A stretch of 64,000 bases of DNA from JAWLFI01 sp964525165. Its GTDB lineage: Bacteria > Bacteroidota > Bacteroidia > Chitinophagales > Saprospiraceae. Under the pieces are notes generated by a model. That model saw only the letters and a program-made list of their open reading frames with translations, searched no databases and was not told the origin of the DNA. The first letter of the stretch is position 1, and each line of letters starts with the position of its first letter. The stretch is from the NCBI GenBank assembly GCA_964525165.1, contig CAZGGG010000008.1, forward strand, positions 1 to 64,000, written 5' to 3'. Below are positions 53,699-62,973 of the stretch, piece after piece. The translations under genes and the position numbers were made by a program.

Positions 53699-54517
53699 TA
53701 CTTCTTGCCAATTATAATGAGTCGATCGGATATGTCAGCTTCGTATGCTTCTAACTGATAGTTGCCAAAAATGGCTTGGATGTTAAATCCACAACTTGCA
53801 AACATTTCCTCAAAGTCTTCCTTTGTAAACGCTCGCACTCTTTCTTCAAATTGCATCTTCTTATGGTTATGCTCGAAACTGATGAGTTTGTGCAAATAGC
53901 CATTTTCTTCTTTACGTTCAATGTGAAAATAGGTCTGTCCTACCTTTCTTTGCTCTTTCTCAATCAATTGGTCTATGGCTTTATGGCTATTGATAAAGTC
54001 TATTAAAAATATCCCTCCCGGTTTAAGCCCCTTATAGATGCTTTCCAATGTCTTCAAATGATCTTCTTCATTGTCAAAGTAACCAAATGAAGTAAAGAAA
54101 TTAAAAGCGTAGTCAAAATGATTGAAACGGAAAGGATCACGCATGTCATGGGTGTAGAAACTTAAACGATCATTTTCGAATTCTCTGGCAGCTTTGATAT
54201 TGCTGGGTGAAAGATCCATGCCCACCACCTCAAATCCTTTCTCAGAAAGATATATAGAAAAACGACCTTTCCCACAAGCTATATCAAGCATTCGGGCTCC
54301 TTGCCGCGGAGCCAAATATTCAATGAGATGATCTACGAAGGCTTTTGCTTCTTCAGGATTTTCTATAAATTCNNNNNNNNNNNNNNNNNNNNNNNNNNNN
54401 NNNNNNNNNNNNNNNNNNNNNNNNNNNNNNNNNTTTTGCTTCTTCATCATTTCGATTCTGATAGAGAAGGTGATAGAAAGGAGAGTCAAACCAAGAGGCA
54501 AACCATTCTTTATTCAT
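53698..54517 (-). CDS. Class I SAM-dependent methyltransferase, interrupted by an assembly gap
   Basis: A Rossmann-fold methyltransferase with SAM-binding MLDIACGKGRFSIYLSEKGF (motif I), VVGMDLSPSNIKAARE and FNFFTSFGYFDNEEDH. A 61-N gap splits it. Right of the gap, from ATG 54517, the minus strand encodes MNKEWFASWFDSPFYHLLYQ, a start typical of the family, but in a different frame from the rest. The block TTTTGCTTCTTCA occurs on both sides of the gap (54349-54361 and 54434-54446); joining at that repeat gives NRNDEEAKAFVDHLIEYL in one frame and a normal N-terminal length. The gap and the residues EFIENPEE beside it are therefore probably spurious. Confidence 0.8.
54373..54433. other. Assembly gap (61 N) inside a methyltransferase gene
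   Basis: Sixty-one N, preceded and followed by copies of a 13-base repeat (TTTTGCTTCTTCA). The left copy is followed by a 11-base tail before the gap. The pattern fits two contig ends that overlap by 13 bases and were scaffolded instead of merged. Confidence 0.9.
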
Positions 54518-54592
54518 TAGAGCGTTTCAATTTTAACTTCAAAGGAGATAATGATATTTTAGCCACAAATTACTAATCAAAAAACAATCAAT

Positions 54593-55981
54593 TTGGCATT
54601 CATTAAATCAATATCAGGATTTCGAGGAACGATTGGAGGGAAGCCCGGTAACAACCTTACTCCTGTCGATATCGTAGAATGTACTTCTGCCTTTGTTGCT
54701 CAATTGCAGGACGAGTATGGAACAAGAGATATTACAATTGTATTGGGAAGAGATGGTCGGGTATCCGGAAAGCATGTAAGTACTTTAGCTGCGGAATCAA
54801 TCATAGCTATGGGGGCCAAGGTAATTGATTGTGGTTTGTCCACAACGCCTACTGTCGAGATGGCCGTGCCCTACCACAATGCACAGGGCGGAATTATCTT
54901 TACCGCTAGTCATAATCCAAAAGAATGGAATGCATTGAAACTTCTCAACAGAGAAGGTGAGTTTTTATCCAGAGAATTAGGCGAATCTGTCATTCAAAAA
55001 GCAGCTAACAGAGATTTTGAATTTGCTTCTATTGACGATTTAGGTTCTATCCTGGCCGATACAGAAGCCATCGAAAGACATATAACAGAAATCATCTATG
55101 ACGATCTGATTCTGGAACAAAAAGTAAGGGATCAGAAATATCATGTGATAGTAGACTGTATCAATTCAACAGGGGCTATTGCTATTCCCCCCTTGCTGGA
55201 AAAATTAGGTTGTACCTACACACTCATAAATGAAGAAGTAAGTGGCCATTTTGCACACAATCCCGAGCCTTTAGCCCATCATTTAACAGAACTCTCCGAA
55301 AGGGTGAAAGCAGAGAAAGCTCAACTGGGAATTGCCGTAGATCCGGATGTAGATCGATTAGCTTTGGTGGATGAAAAAGGAAATTATATTGGAGAAGAGT
55401 ATACTTTGGTTACGGTAGCGGATTATCTTTCAGAATTCCGATCCGGCACATTTGTCAGCAATCTTTCTTCCTCCAAAGCCTTACAAGATCTGGTTCGCCA
55501 AAAGGGAGGTTCTTATGCCAGCGCAGCTGTGGGTGAGGTAAATGTCGTGGCTAAAATGAAAGAACAAAACGCGGTCTTGGGAGGAGAAGGAAATGGAGGT
55601 ATTATTTATCCGCCGCTTCACTATGGCAGAGATGCGCTCTTAGGAATAGCTATGGTCCTTTCTCTCATGGCTCACCGAAATAAAGCCTTAAGTGAGTTGA
55701 GAGCAAGCTATCCTCATTATGAAATGATCAAGGATAAGATTGCGCTTCCGCAAACGATGGCTACAGAAACTATATTAGAGCAGTTAGCACACCGTTTTAG
55801 TGGTTTCGAAAAAGACACTATAGATGGCTTGAAAATTTACATCGATACCGGATGGGTGCACCTAAGGGCTTCCAACACAGAGCCGATTTTAAGATTATAC
55901 GCGGAAGCAGAAACCTCTGAAAACGCAAGGAAGCTTGCGGATAAGGTCAAGTCTGCATACGTCAAAATTGTACAATCATGA
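54593..55981 (+). CDS. glmM: Phosphoglucosamine mutase / phosphomannomutase family
   Basis: An alpha-D-phosphohexomutase of 462 residues. The phosphoserine loop is TASHNPKEWNALKL (Ser106), the metal loop is VDPDVDRLALVDEKG, the sugar loop is GEGNGGIIYPPLHYGRDAL, and the phosphate-binding C-terminal loop is RASNTEPILRLYAE. The MAFIKSISGFRGTIGG start with GmbH-like order fits GlmM-type enzymes of Bacteroidota, which make glucosamine-1-phosphate for the cell wall, but mannose specificity cannot be excluded. It starts with TTG; no in-frame ATG would keep the conserved N-terminus. It overlaps the next gene by 4 bases. Confidence 0.85.
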   Translation: MAFIKSISGFRGTIGGKPGNNLTPVDIVECTSAFVAQLQDEYGTRDITIVLGRDGRVSGKHVSTLAAESIIAMGAKVIDCGLSTTPTVEMAVPYHNAQGGIIFTASHNPKEWNALKLLNREGEFLSRELGESVIQKAANRDFEFASIDDLGSILADTEAIERHITEIIYDDLILEQKVRDQKYHVIVDCINSTGAIAIPPLLEKLGCTYTLINEEVSGHFAHNPEPLAHHLTELSERVKAEKAQLGIAVDPDVDRLALVDEKGNYIGEEYTLVTVADYLSEFRSGTFVSNLSSSKALQDLVRQKGGSYASAAVGEVNVVAKMKEQNAVLGGEGNGGIIYPPLHYGRDALLGIAMVLSLMAHRNKALSELRASYPHYEMIKDKIALPQTMATETILEQLAHRFSGFEKDTIDGLKIYIDTGWVHLRASNTEPILRLYAEAETSENARKLADKVKSAYVKIVQS

Positions 55982-57111
55982 AAATCTATTTAGACAATGC
56001 GGCTTCTACCCCACTTTTTCCTGAAGTGATAGAAACCATGAAGGAAAGTTTTGGGGAAGCAGTTGGCAATCCATCCTCCATTCATGATTATGGTCGAAGA
56101 GCGAAAGCTAGTATAGAGCGTGCCAGACGCACTATTGCCGGACATTTGGGCTCATCCATTGGGGAAATCTTCTTCACATCCGGAGGCACGGAGTCTAATA
56201 ACACGGCTATTAAGTGCTCTGTGAGAGATTTAGGCGTTGAAAGGATTATTACTACCCCTATCGAACACCATTGTGTGCTGCATTCTGTGGATAGAGTGGC
56301 AAAAGATCATCAGGTGGAAGTGGTGTATGTACATGTGAATGCAGAAGGTGAAGTTTCTTTGGATCACCTCAAGGAAATTTTAGCTGCAGGGCAAAAGAAA
56401 ACCTTGGTATCCATCATACATGGTAACAATGAAATAGGTACCATTCAGGATCTACAAGCTATAGAAAATCTATGCGAAGAGTACAACGCCTATCTTCACT
56501 CTGATACCGTTCAAACCATAGGTCATCATTCCTTTAATCTGAACGAACGCAAGATTCACTTTTTGTCGGGCTCTGCACATAAATTTCATGGTCCAAAGGG
56601 CGTAGGCTTTTTATATATGAATGGAGATGCAATTTTAGAGCCCTTTGTCGATGGTGGAGCGCAAGAACGGAATATGCGCGCCGGTACAGAGAATGTGTAT
56701 GGCATTGAAGGAATGGCAAAAGCTTTGGATTTGAGTTACCAAAGATTCGATCAAGATCGAGCGTTCATCTTGAAATTGAGATCACAGCTTAAAGAAGGAT
56801 TGATCCGCCTTATTCCGGATATTTCTTTCAACGGTAAGCAAGACAATAATTATTTATACACAGTTTTAAGCGCTCAGTTCCCTCAAAGAATTGCGTCAGA
56901 TATGTTACTCATGAACCTGGATGTCAACGGAATCGCAGCTTCCGGAGGTTCAGCCTGCAGTTCAGGAGCAGATCAGGGGTCTCACGTCATTCGATCAATT
57001 AAGCCTGAAGATCAAGGAACGACCGTACGTTTTTCTTTTAGTAGTATGAATACAGAGTCTGAAATCGAGCAAACCTTAAAGGTGTTGAATCAAATCATAG
57101 GTGGAGCATAG
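55978..57111 (+). CDS. Cysteine desulfurase (NifS/IscS family)
   Basis: PLP enzyme that takes sulfur from cysteine for Fe-S clusters and thiolation. The 377 residues start MKIYLDNAASTPLFPEV and include FFTSGGTESNNTAI, the PLP Lys in SGSAHKFHGPKG (Lys202) and the active-site Cys in ASGGSACSSGAD (Cys327). The short loop around the Cys and the position near glmM do not tell IscS from a dedicated tRNA-thiolation enzyme. ATGA overlap with glmM; ribD begins inside its 3' end. Confidence 0.93.
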   Translation: MKIYLDNAASTPLFPEVIETMKESFGEAVGNPSSIHDYGRRAKASIERARRTIAGHLGSSIGEIFFTSGGTESNNTAIKCSVRDLGVERIITTPIEHHCVLHSVDRVAKDHQVEVVYVHVNAEGEVSLDHLKEILAAGQKKTLVSIIHGNNEIGTIQDLQAIENLCEEYNAYLHSDTVQTIGHHSFNLNERKIHFLSGSAHKFHGPKGVGFLYMNGDAILEPFVDGGAQERNMRAGTENVYGIEGMAKALDLSYQRFDQDRAFILKLRSQLKEGLIRLIPDISFNGKQDNNYLYTVLSAQFPQRIASDMLLMNLDVNGIAASGGSACSSGADQGSHVIRSIKPEDQGTTVRFSFSSMNTESEIEQTLKVLNQIIGGA

Positions 57112-58110
57112 AACGTACATGCTGAGAGCGCTGCAGCTGGCAGAACGAGGGAGAGGTAAAACGAAGTTGAACCCTCTGGTAGGTTCTGTGATTGTGCATC
57201 GGGGGCGCATTATTGGGGAAGGCTGGCATGATCAATATGGTGGGCCTCATGCAGAAGTGAATGCCATTCAGTCTGTTCAAAACAAAGAGTTGCTCAAAGA
57301 TGCTACCATCTATGTAACCCTTGAACCTTGTGCGCACGAGGGAAAAACGCCTTCTTGTGCTCGACTGATTCAATCTTTAGGGATTCCAAAGGTAGTCATA
57401 GGTTGCAGGGATCCATTTGAAAAGGTACAAGGGAAAGGCATTCAAATTATTCAGGCCGGAGGCGCTGAGGTGACGGAAGGCGTTTTCGAACACATTTAAA
57501 AAATAAAAGACCTTTCATCCATTTAAAATGGGCTCAATCCTATGATGGCTATCTGGGAAAACCGGGCGAGCAAACACAAATTACGCACCCCAATACTTCT
57601 TTCGTTAATCATAAGATTCGTTCCGGAAGCGATGCAATTTTAGTAGGAACAAATACCTTAAGAGTAGACAACCCTGCTCTGGACAATCGCCTTTATCCCG
57701 GACCTACACCGATTAAAATTATTGTAGATCGGTTTGGCAGCATTCAATTGGATTAATTAAAAGCATTTTCCAGTAAGGGGAAAATCATAGTTTTCTCCCC
57801 AAAGGAAGTACCTGAGCATGAAACAATTTTCGCTTCTTTTCTGATTCCTTCTGCAGAGCCGACTGCGCTGGTACATTTTATTTTGGAGAAATTATATCAA
57901 TGTGAGATAGGATCACTCATGATAGAAGGGGGTGCCGAACTCTTACAATCCTTTATACAACTTGAATTATGGGACCAGTGTACCATTTTTCGCTCTGAAA
58001 AGTCCTTAGGCAGTGGCATTCGAGCTCCCTTGGTGAGCGGGAAACTTGTCCACCAATTTGATTTTACGCCGGATAAGGTCATGGTGTTGAGACCATTCAG
58101 CCTTAAGTGA
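57101..58110 (+). pseudogene. ribD: Riboflavin biosynthesis deaminase/reductase RibD, broken
   Basis: RibD deaminates and then reduces the pyrimidine intermediate of riboflavin synthesis. From GTG 57101 the deaminase half is intact: LNPLVGSVIVHRGRIIGEG, zinc-binding PHAEVNAI and LEPCAHEGKTPSCARLI. It stops at TAA 57497. The reductase half resumes one frame over at about 57499 (KNKRPFIHLKWAQSYDGYLG, GSDAILVGTNTLRVDNP), with about 12 linker residues fewer than usual, and is then cut by an in-frame TAA at 57754-57756 before continuing to 58110 (GSLMIEGGAELLQSFI). A frameshift plus a nonsense codon point to real decay rather than one sequencing error. Confidence 0.83.
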
Positions 58111-58165
58111 CGGGATGTGAAATTGTTAAAGTTTTTTTAAAGGTTATCGTGTTCATGTCACACGA

Positions 58166-58198
58166 TTTGTAAAAGAGGTTCTATTAATACTATTTTTG
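58166..58198 (+). promoter_or_regulatory. Promoter for the thioredoxin-fold gene
   Basis: TTTG (58166-58169), a 21-base spacer and TATTTTTG (58191-58198) match both parts of the Bacteroidota promoter (TTG ... TAnnTTTG). The ATG at 58214 follows 15 bases later. Confidence 0.55.
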
Positions 58199-58213
58199 AA
58201 CAAAGTAGACGAA

Positions 58214-58738
58214 ATGAAAGCTGTCCTTTTCTTGTCAATGCTCTTCTTGTCTTTTTCAGTGGTGTCTCTGAAAGGGCAGGATGTGAATTGGATGACTTTT
58301 GAAGAAGCAATTAATGCACAACAGCTAAAGCCCAAGAAGATATTCATCGATATGTATACCGATTGGTGTAAATGGTGCAAATTGATGGATAAAACGACTT
58401 TCGAGGATCCCTTGATTGCGGAGTACATCAACCACAACTTTTATGCTGTGAAATTTGACGCTGAGTTTGAGGGAGATATTGAATACAAGGGAAAGACTTA
58501 TGAACTGGTAAAGAATAGTCGTCAGAAGCCCTATCATGAACTAGCCGCTTATTTAGCCAGAAATCGTCTCTCCTACCCTACGATGATCTTTTTGAATGAA
58601 AAAGGAGAAGTTATTCAGCCGGTCCCGGGTTACCAAGACCCAAAAAGTTTCGAAGTGATTATGACCTTCATTGGAGGTAATCACTATATGGAAATCCCTT
58701 GGGGGCAATATCAAGCTAATTTCGAATCAAGCTATTAG
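58214..58738 (+). CDS. Secreted thioredoxin-fold (DUF255/thioredoxin_7-like) protein
   Basis: A 174-residue thioredoxin-like protein with a signal peptide (VLFLSMLFLSFSVVSLKG) and the redox motif IDMYTDWCKWCKLMDKTTF (CKWC) near residue 60. LSYPTMIFLNEKGEVIQPVPG holds the cis-Pro region. It probably acts in the periplasm as a disulfide reductase or isomerase; no partner is adjacent. The ATG at 58214 was preferred over an in-frame TTG at 58196, which would overlap the promoter box. Convergent with the HerA-like gene. Confidence 0.82.
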   Translation: MKAVLFLSMLFLSFSVVSLKGQDVNWMTFEEAINAQQLKPKKIFIDMYTDWCKWCKLMDKTTFEDPLIAEYINHNFYAVKFDAEFEGDIEYKGKTYELVKNSRQKPYHELAAYLARNRLSYPTMIFLNEKGEVIQPVPGYQDPKSFEVIMTFIGGNHYMEIPWGQYQANFESSY

Positions 58739-58743
58739 GTCCA

Positions 58744-60288
58744 TCACCTCTTTTTGCCCAGGATACCAAATAATCCTCTTGTCACCTCCCGTGCAATAGT
58801 ATTGGAAAGTCTTCTTCCTGCGGTAGAATTCATAGCATCACCCAAGATATCCAGCCAACTGCTGCCCTCTTTCTCTTCATGCACTTGTTCGTCTATCCTT
58901 TTCAGTTCTTGTTGGACTTCCTCTTGATGGGCATGCTCTATTTTCCCTTTAACGACATCTTGTGCCTCTTTCTTCTCTAATTTTTGTTCATACTTGGTAC
59001 GAAGTGAGGAAGCTTGAACAAATGCACTTAATTCCTGATCTTCTAACACATCCATCCTGGATTGAGGGGCTCTGAGTAAGGTGCGCACTAGTGGACTCGG
59101 TCTGCCCTTCTCATCTAAAGTGGTAAAAAGTGCTTCCCCAATACCTAATTCAGTTAATTCCTTTTCTACATCATAGTAATCGGTGATGGGGTAATTTTCA
59201 GACACCAGTTTGATTGCTTTTCGATCCTTTGCTGTGAAAGCGCGTAGTGCATGTTGTACTTTCATTCCTAGTTGGGATAGCACGGCAGAAGGCACATCTA
59301 CCGGATTCTGAGTAATAAAGAATAAGCCCACTCCTTTGGAACGGATTAATTTTACAATCATCTCAATTTGATCCAGTAAGGCGCTGGAGGCTTCCTGAAA
59401 CACCAAATGTGCCTCATCAATAAAGATGCAAAGCTTTGGCTTCTCCAGGTCTCCCTCCTCAGGGAAGGTCGCATATACTTCTGCCAATAGTTGAAGCATA
59501 AAGGTAGAGAACAACTTAGGTTTCGTTTGGATATCCCGTAATCGGATGACATTCACCACACCTTTGCCCTCTTGATTATGCCTGCATAGATCTTTTACTT
59601 CAAAAGAAGGCTCACCAAAGAGTTCATCTGCTTTCTGATGTTCTAGCTCCACCACTCGACGCATGATAGCACCTATGGTTGCCGGAGCTACATAGCCATA
59701 CTCTGCCTGCACCTTTTCTTTACCCTCTTGCGTACTAAAACGAAGAATATCTTTTAAGTCTTCCAGATCCAGCAGGGGGATATTATGATCGTCACAGTAT
59801 TTGAAGAGAATCGTAAGGACGGACTGCTGCGTATCATTCAAGCCCATTATCTTGGATAATAGTATAGGACCGAATTCGGTTACTGTAGATCGAAGACGGA
59901 TACCCGGCTCCTGAGAAAGACTCAAAAATTCAACCGGGCTTCCGGATGCTTTCCATTTTTCCCCAATGAGGCCATGCCGCCATTCTATATGTTTATTGTT
60001 CGTTCCGGGAACCGCAATGCCTGATAAGTCTGATTTCATATCCATAATCAAACTAGGGACACCGGCTTCGCTTAATTGCTCAGCAAGGATTTGTGCTGTT
60101 TTGGTTTTTCCTGTTCCGGTAGCCCCCGAAATCATGCCATGCCTGTTCAACATTTCAAGAGGGATGCGCACCAAAGTTTCAGATATGGGCGCTCCTTCTA
60201 TCATGGCTGTTCCTAACATTAGTGAAGGCCCTTCAAATTCATATGCTGAGCCAATCTCTTCCTTAAATGCGTCTATTTTCTTCCTCAT
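58744..60288 (-). CDS. HerA-like (DUF853 / YjgR-type) ATPase
   Basis: A 514-residue P-loop ATPase of the HerA/FtsK superfamily, DUF853 group. Walker A is GMISGATGTGKTKTAQILAE (about residues 50-69), Walker B is LCIFIDEAHLVFQEAS, and the sensor/arginine region lies around SKGVGLFFITQNP. The C-terminal 110 residues are charged and coiled-coil-like (KEAQDVVKGKIEHAHQEEVQ). The role is unknown; DNA or protein translocation is guessed from the superfamily. Its ATG overlaps the stop of a 42-residue membrane-protein gene. Confidence 0.88.
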   Translation of the reverse strand: MRKKIDAFKEEIGSAYEFEGPSLMLGTAMIEGAPISETLVRIPLEMLNRHGMISGATGTGKTKTAQILAEQLSEAGVPSLIMDMKSDLSGIAVPGTNNKHIEWRHGLIGEKWKASGSPVEFLSLSQEPGIRLRSTVTEFGPILLSKIMGLNDTQQSVLTILFKYCDDHNIPLLDLEDLKDILRFSTQEGKEKVQAEYGYVAPATIGAIMRRVVELEHQKADELFGEPSFEVKDLCRHNQEGKGVVNVIRLRDIQTKPKLFSTFMLQLLAEVYATFPEEGDLEKPKLCIFIDEAHLVFQEASSALLDQIEMIVKLIRSKGVGLFFITQNPVDVPSAVLSQLGMKVQHALRAFTAKDRKAIKLVSENYPITDYYDVEKELTELGIGEALFTTLDEKGRPSPLVRTLLRAPQSRMDVLEDQELSAFVQASSLRTKYEQKLEKKEAQDVVKGKIEHAHQEEVQQELKRIDEQVHEEKEGSSWLDILGDAMNSTAGRRLSNTIAREVTRGLFGILGKKR

Positions 60289-60413
60289 GTGTTGATTTGT
60301 CCTATCATCAAAAATATTCCTGCAATCAATGCGAATGCTATAATCAGGTACACAAGCATTCGAATCATAGATGATTTTCCGGAGGCTTGATGATTTCTTC
60401 TAAGTTTTACCAT
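60285..60413 (-). CDS. Small (42-residue) membrane protein coupled to the HerA-like ATPase
   Basis: A short open frame on the minus strand, 42 codons from ATG at 60413, whose TGA overlaps the ATG of the HerA-like gene (ATGA). The product has a basic N-terminus (MVKLRRNHQASGKSSMIRML) and one membrane segment (LVYLIIAFALIAGIFLMIG). The tight coupling, positive-inside pattern and full use of the available spacer support a real gene. The family is not recognised. Confidence 0.55.
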   Translation of the reverse strand: MVKLRRNHQASGKSSMIRMLVYLIIAFALIAGIFLMIGQINT

Positions 60414-60450
60414 GCATTACTTTCTCAGGTGAATTTAATAAATTGTGATT

Positions 60451-61257
60451 ATGAAGCTATTTATTATTCTTTTTTGCTTTCTTTTTAGTCATTTATTGAA
60501 TGCGCAAGCTTTTCAAAAGCCTTATGCTTCTGTGATCGGATCAAGCTTGGGTCATGCAGAAGCTGTTGAGGACTTGGGACAAGCGGCCCTGCATAGTCCG
60601 GCTATTTTATTGGAGTCTAAATTACAAATTGCTGTTTCTTATCGACAATTGAGTGCAGGTGATTTTGGATTGAATGCCTTCAATGCTGCCTTTCGGCAAA
60701 AGGTAGGCAAGCGTCAGCATTTGGGTCTGGGAGCTGCTTACTTTGGTAATGAAGCCGGCCAATTGATAGATTTGAATGTTCACTACGGTCGCGCCTTATT
60801 TGAAGAATTAAACCTGGGCGTACAGTTCAACTTTCATCAAAGAAATATCACGAATTACGAAATGGAAAATTCTTGGTCAGCAGAATTGGCAATGAAAAGT
60901 GTCGTGTTTGATGAGCAATTGGAATTGGGATTCTGGGCTAGAAATGCTTTTCCCATGAGCAGGAACGACTGGAGTTTGGCAAGCCTTCATTTGTCCGCAA
61001 AATTTAAGGTATCCCCCCAAGTTGCCCTATATGCCGGATGGGTACAACAGATGGATCTAAGTCCGGATATCGGATTTGGATTAGCTTATCAAATCGTTGA
61101 AGCTGTGGATGCCAAAATTTCTTTTTTCTCTAATTCTAATACTTTTGTTCTGGGAGTAGGTTATCGCTTATCTGATGAGGTCGGAACCCATTTTGCCGGA
61201 AGGCTGCACCCTCTGATCCAAACACAATGGATGGCAGGAGCTTATTATGAAAAATGA
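60451..61257 (+). CDS. PorV/PorQ-like outer-membrane protein of unknown role
   Basis: A 268-residue secreted barrel-like protein. The signal peptide is MKLFIILFCFLFSHLLNA; the mature part has repeated amphipathic strands (LQIAVSYRQL, HLGLGAAYFGN, LIDLNVHYGRALF, LNLGVQFNFHQ, VALYAGWVQQMDL, DIGFGLAYQI, TFVLGVGYRL). A SPAILLE motif near residue 50 recalls the PorQ/PorV or FadL-like start (GQAALHSPAIL). Type IX relation is only a guess. The ATG at 60451 was chosen over the GTG two codons upstream. It overlaps mqnB by 4 bases. Confidence 0.6.
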   Translation: MKLFIILFCFLFSHLLNAQAFQKPYASVIGSSLGHAEAVEDLGQAALHSPAILLESKLQIAVSYRQLSAGDFGLNAFNAAFRQKVGKRQHLGLGAAYFGNEAGQLIDLNVHYGRALFEELNLGVQFNFHQRNITNYEMENSWSAELAMKSVVFDEQLELGFWARNAFPMSRNDWSLASLHLSAKFKVSPQVALYAGWVQQMDLSPDIGFGLAYQIVEAVDAKISFFSNSNTFVLGVGYRLSDEVGTHFAGRLHPLIQTQWMAGAYYEK

Positions 61258-61967
61258 AAAGTATGAAAATAACGATCATTTCAGCTACAGAGATGGAAGT
61301 GAAGCCTATCTTAGATTATCTGGAGGCAACATTTGAACGTAAAGCCCTTTATCAATACCATAGTGGCACTTTAGAAATTGATGTTTTGGTAACGGGGGTG
61401 GGAAGTGTGCCCGCTACATATGGATTAACAAAATATTTAGCACATAATGCTACCGATCAATTGATTTGTATAGGAGTTGGAGGAATTTTGAGCAAAGAGG
61501 TAGCATTGGGCGAGGTGTTTTTGATCGAAGAACAGTATTTCTATGATTTAGGTGTCAAGGAGTCTGATGGCACATTTAGAAATCTTTTTGAACTGGGACT
61601 GATGGATCCCGATCTGTATCCTTTTCGGGATTCTAGCTTAAGACAAGAAGGAATAGATGAGCTTTCTTTTTTGCCTAAGGTGAAAGGAATTACCGTCAAT
61701 ACGGTCTCGGGTACAGAGGAAGCGGTCCTATCCATATCGGCCAACTATCATAATGTGATGGAAAGTATGGAAGGGGCTGCATTTGCTTATGTCGCCCTCA
61801 GTGAACAGATGCCCTATTTGGAGATTAGGGCAGCAAGCAATTACATTGAACTCAGAGACCGTAATAAGTGGGAATTAGAACTCGCGGTAGAACGTCTCGG
61901 CGAAGTGCTTCAATCTATGATCGCTAGTTGGAAAGCTGCCTCTGGCGATAGGCCAACTCCAGAATAA
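61254..61967 (+). CDS. mqnB: Futalosine hydrolase
   Basis: A 237-residue nucleosidase of the MTAN/purine phosphorylase fold. MKITIISATEMEVKPIL starts the core, VTGVGSVPATYGLTKYL follows, and VMESMEGAAFAYVALSE plus IRAASNYIELRDRNKWEL match futalosine hydrolase rather than MTA nucleosidase (the Glu in MEGAAF binds the ribose, and SNYIE replaces the usual SD). It releases hypoxanthine from futalosine in the alternative menaquinone pathway. ATGA overlap with the preceding gene; convergent with the DUF3810 gene, overlapping by 44 bases. Confidence 0.88.
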   Translation: MKSMKITIISATEMEVKPILDYLEATFERKALYQYHSGTLEIDVLVTGVGSVPATYGLTKYLAHNATDQLICIGVGGILSKEVALGEVFLIEEQYFYDLGVKESDGTFRNLFELGLMDPDLYPFRDSSLRQEGIDELSFLPKVKGITVNTVSGTEEAVLSISANYHNVMESMEGAAFAYVALSEQMPYLEIRAASNYIELRDRNKWELELAVERLGEVLQSMIASWKAASGDRPTPE

Positions 61968-62973
61968 TAACTTCAGAATAGGAAGCCAGACCGGAGGAAA
62001 CGCCCTGTGTTTTCAGGTATCGATCATAAATAAAATCTCTTACAGCCGGCAGTATGTCAGGATATCGATTATGTCTGTCCCTTATGGACTGTATATCTTT
62101 TTTGATCGTTTCCGGAAGATCTTCAATAATCTTTTTGTGCTCATCAGGATTGAGTTGATATAAGGCTGAACTCACGTAACGCCATAGGTCTAATAATCCC
62201 GAATATCGGATCATTGCATCCTCAGATGATATACAAGTCCTCAAGGCAATAAAATTAGCCTCCCCTTCATCGGTTACACCAAAATTATGAGCTAATTCAT
62301 GGGCTACAACATGAGGCAGTACGATGGGATGAAGAGCTCGATCCACATACCCCTCTCCTCCTAATGGAAAATAAAAGCCTGCCGTACTTAATCGCAGCAA
62401 CATACCTGCCGGTAGAAATTTAACTTTCGAAGGAAGATGCACCGGAAAGTCAAACTCTTCCAGAAATGGTTTTTGTGTCCTTAAGATTTCATCTTGCAGG
62501 TCGGACAGGTTCCAAAGCTCATCATTGAAGGTGTCCGGGCAAATTTGGCGCAATTGAATCAAATCTTCCGTTGTCTGATGATAAAGTTGCTTCAACATGA
62601 GGCTGTCTATGTTTAAGGCCTCAACCGGCAAATACTCTCTTATCGGGCGGCTTCTGTAATTAAAAGCCCATAAGAGGTAAAAAAGCATGATGAATATCCC
62701 TAGATAGTTTAAAACGGCCAGCCAGGTACGAACCAAAGATGCACCTTTTTGATACCTCCTGATTGATCGGATCACCAAAGCAAGGAGACCAATAATGAAT
62801 ACCCACAAAGAAGGTATAGGTAAGATAGAAAAAGGACTCAAAACCCATTTGAATATAGGAAAGAGTCCATGGGTATAAATAAAACTTATAATGCTATAAG
62901 GGATTTGAGCAGCTACAAAATGCACGAGAAACGCAACACTTGCCCCAATAATTCCGTAATATTGTCGCAACAT
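61924..62973 (-). CDS. DUF3810 family membrane protein with HExxH metalloprotease-like motif
   Basis: A 349-residue protein with about three N-terminal membrane segments (GIIGASVAFLVHFVAAQIPYS, LWVFIIGLLALVIRSI, LNYLGIFIMLFYLLWAF) and a soluble C-terminal part bearing VVAHELAHNFGVTDEGEAN, an HExxH zinc-protease-type site with a downstream Glu. This is DUF3810; catalytic activity has to be taken from the motif only. It diverges from trxA across a 90-base spacer. Confidence 0.82.
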   Translation of the reverse strand: MLRQYYGIIGASVAFLVHFVAAQIPYSIISFIYTHGLFPIFKWVLSPFSILPIPSLWVFIIGLLALVIRSIRRYQKGASLVRTWLAVLNYLGIFIMLFYLLWAFNYRSRPIREYLPVEALNIDSLMLKQLYHQTTEDLIQLRQICPDTFNDELWNLSDLQDEILRTQKPFLEEFDFPVHLPSKVKFLPAGMLLRLSTAGFYFPLGGEGYVDRALHPIVLPHVVAHELAHNFGVTDEGEANFIALRTCISSEDAMIRYSGLLDLWRYVSSALYQLNPDEHKKIIEDLPETIKKDIQSIRDRHNRYPDILPAVRDFIYDRYLKTQGVSSGLASYSEVIILELAYRQRQLSN

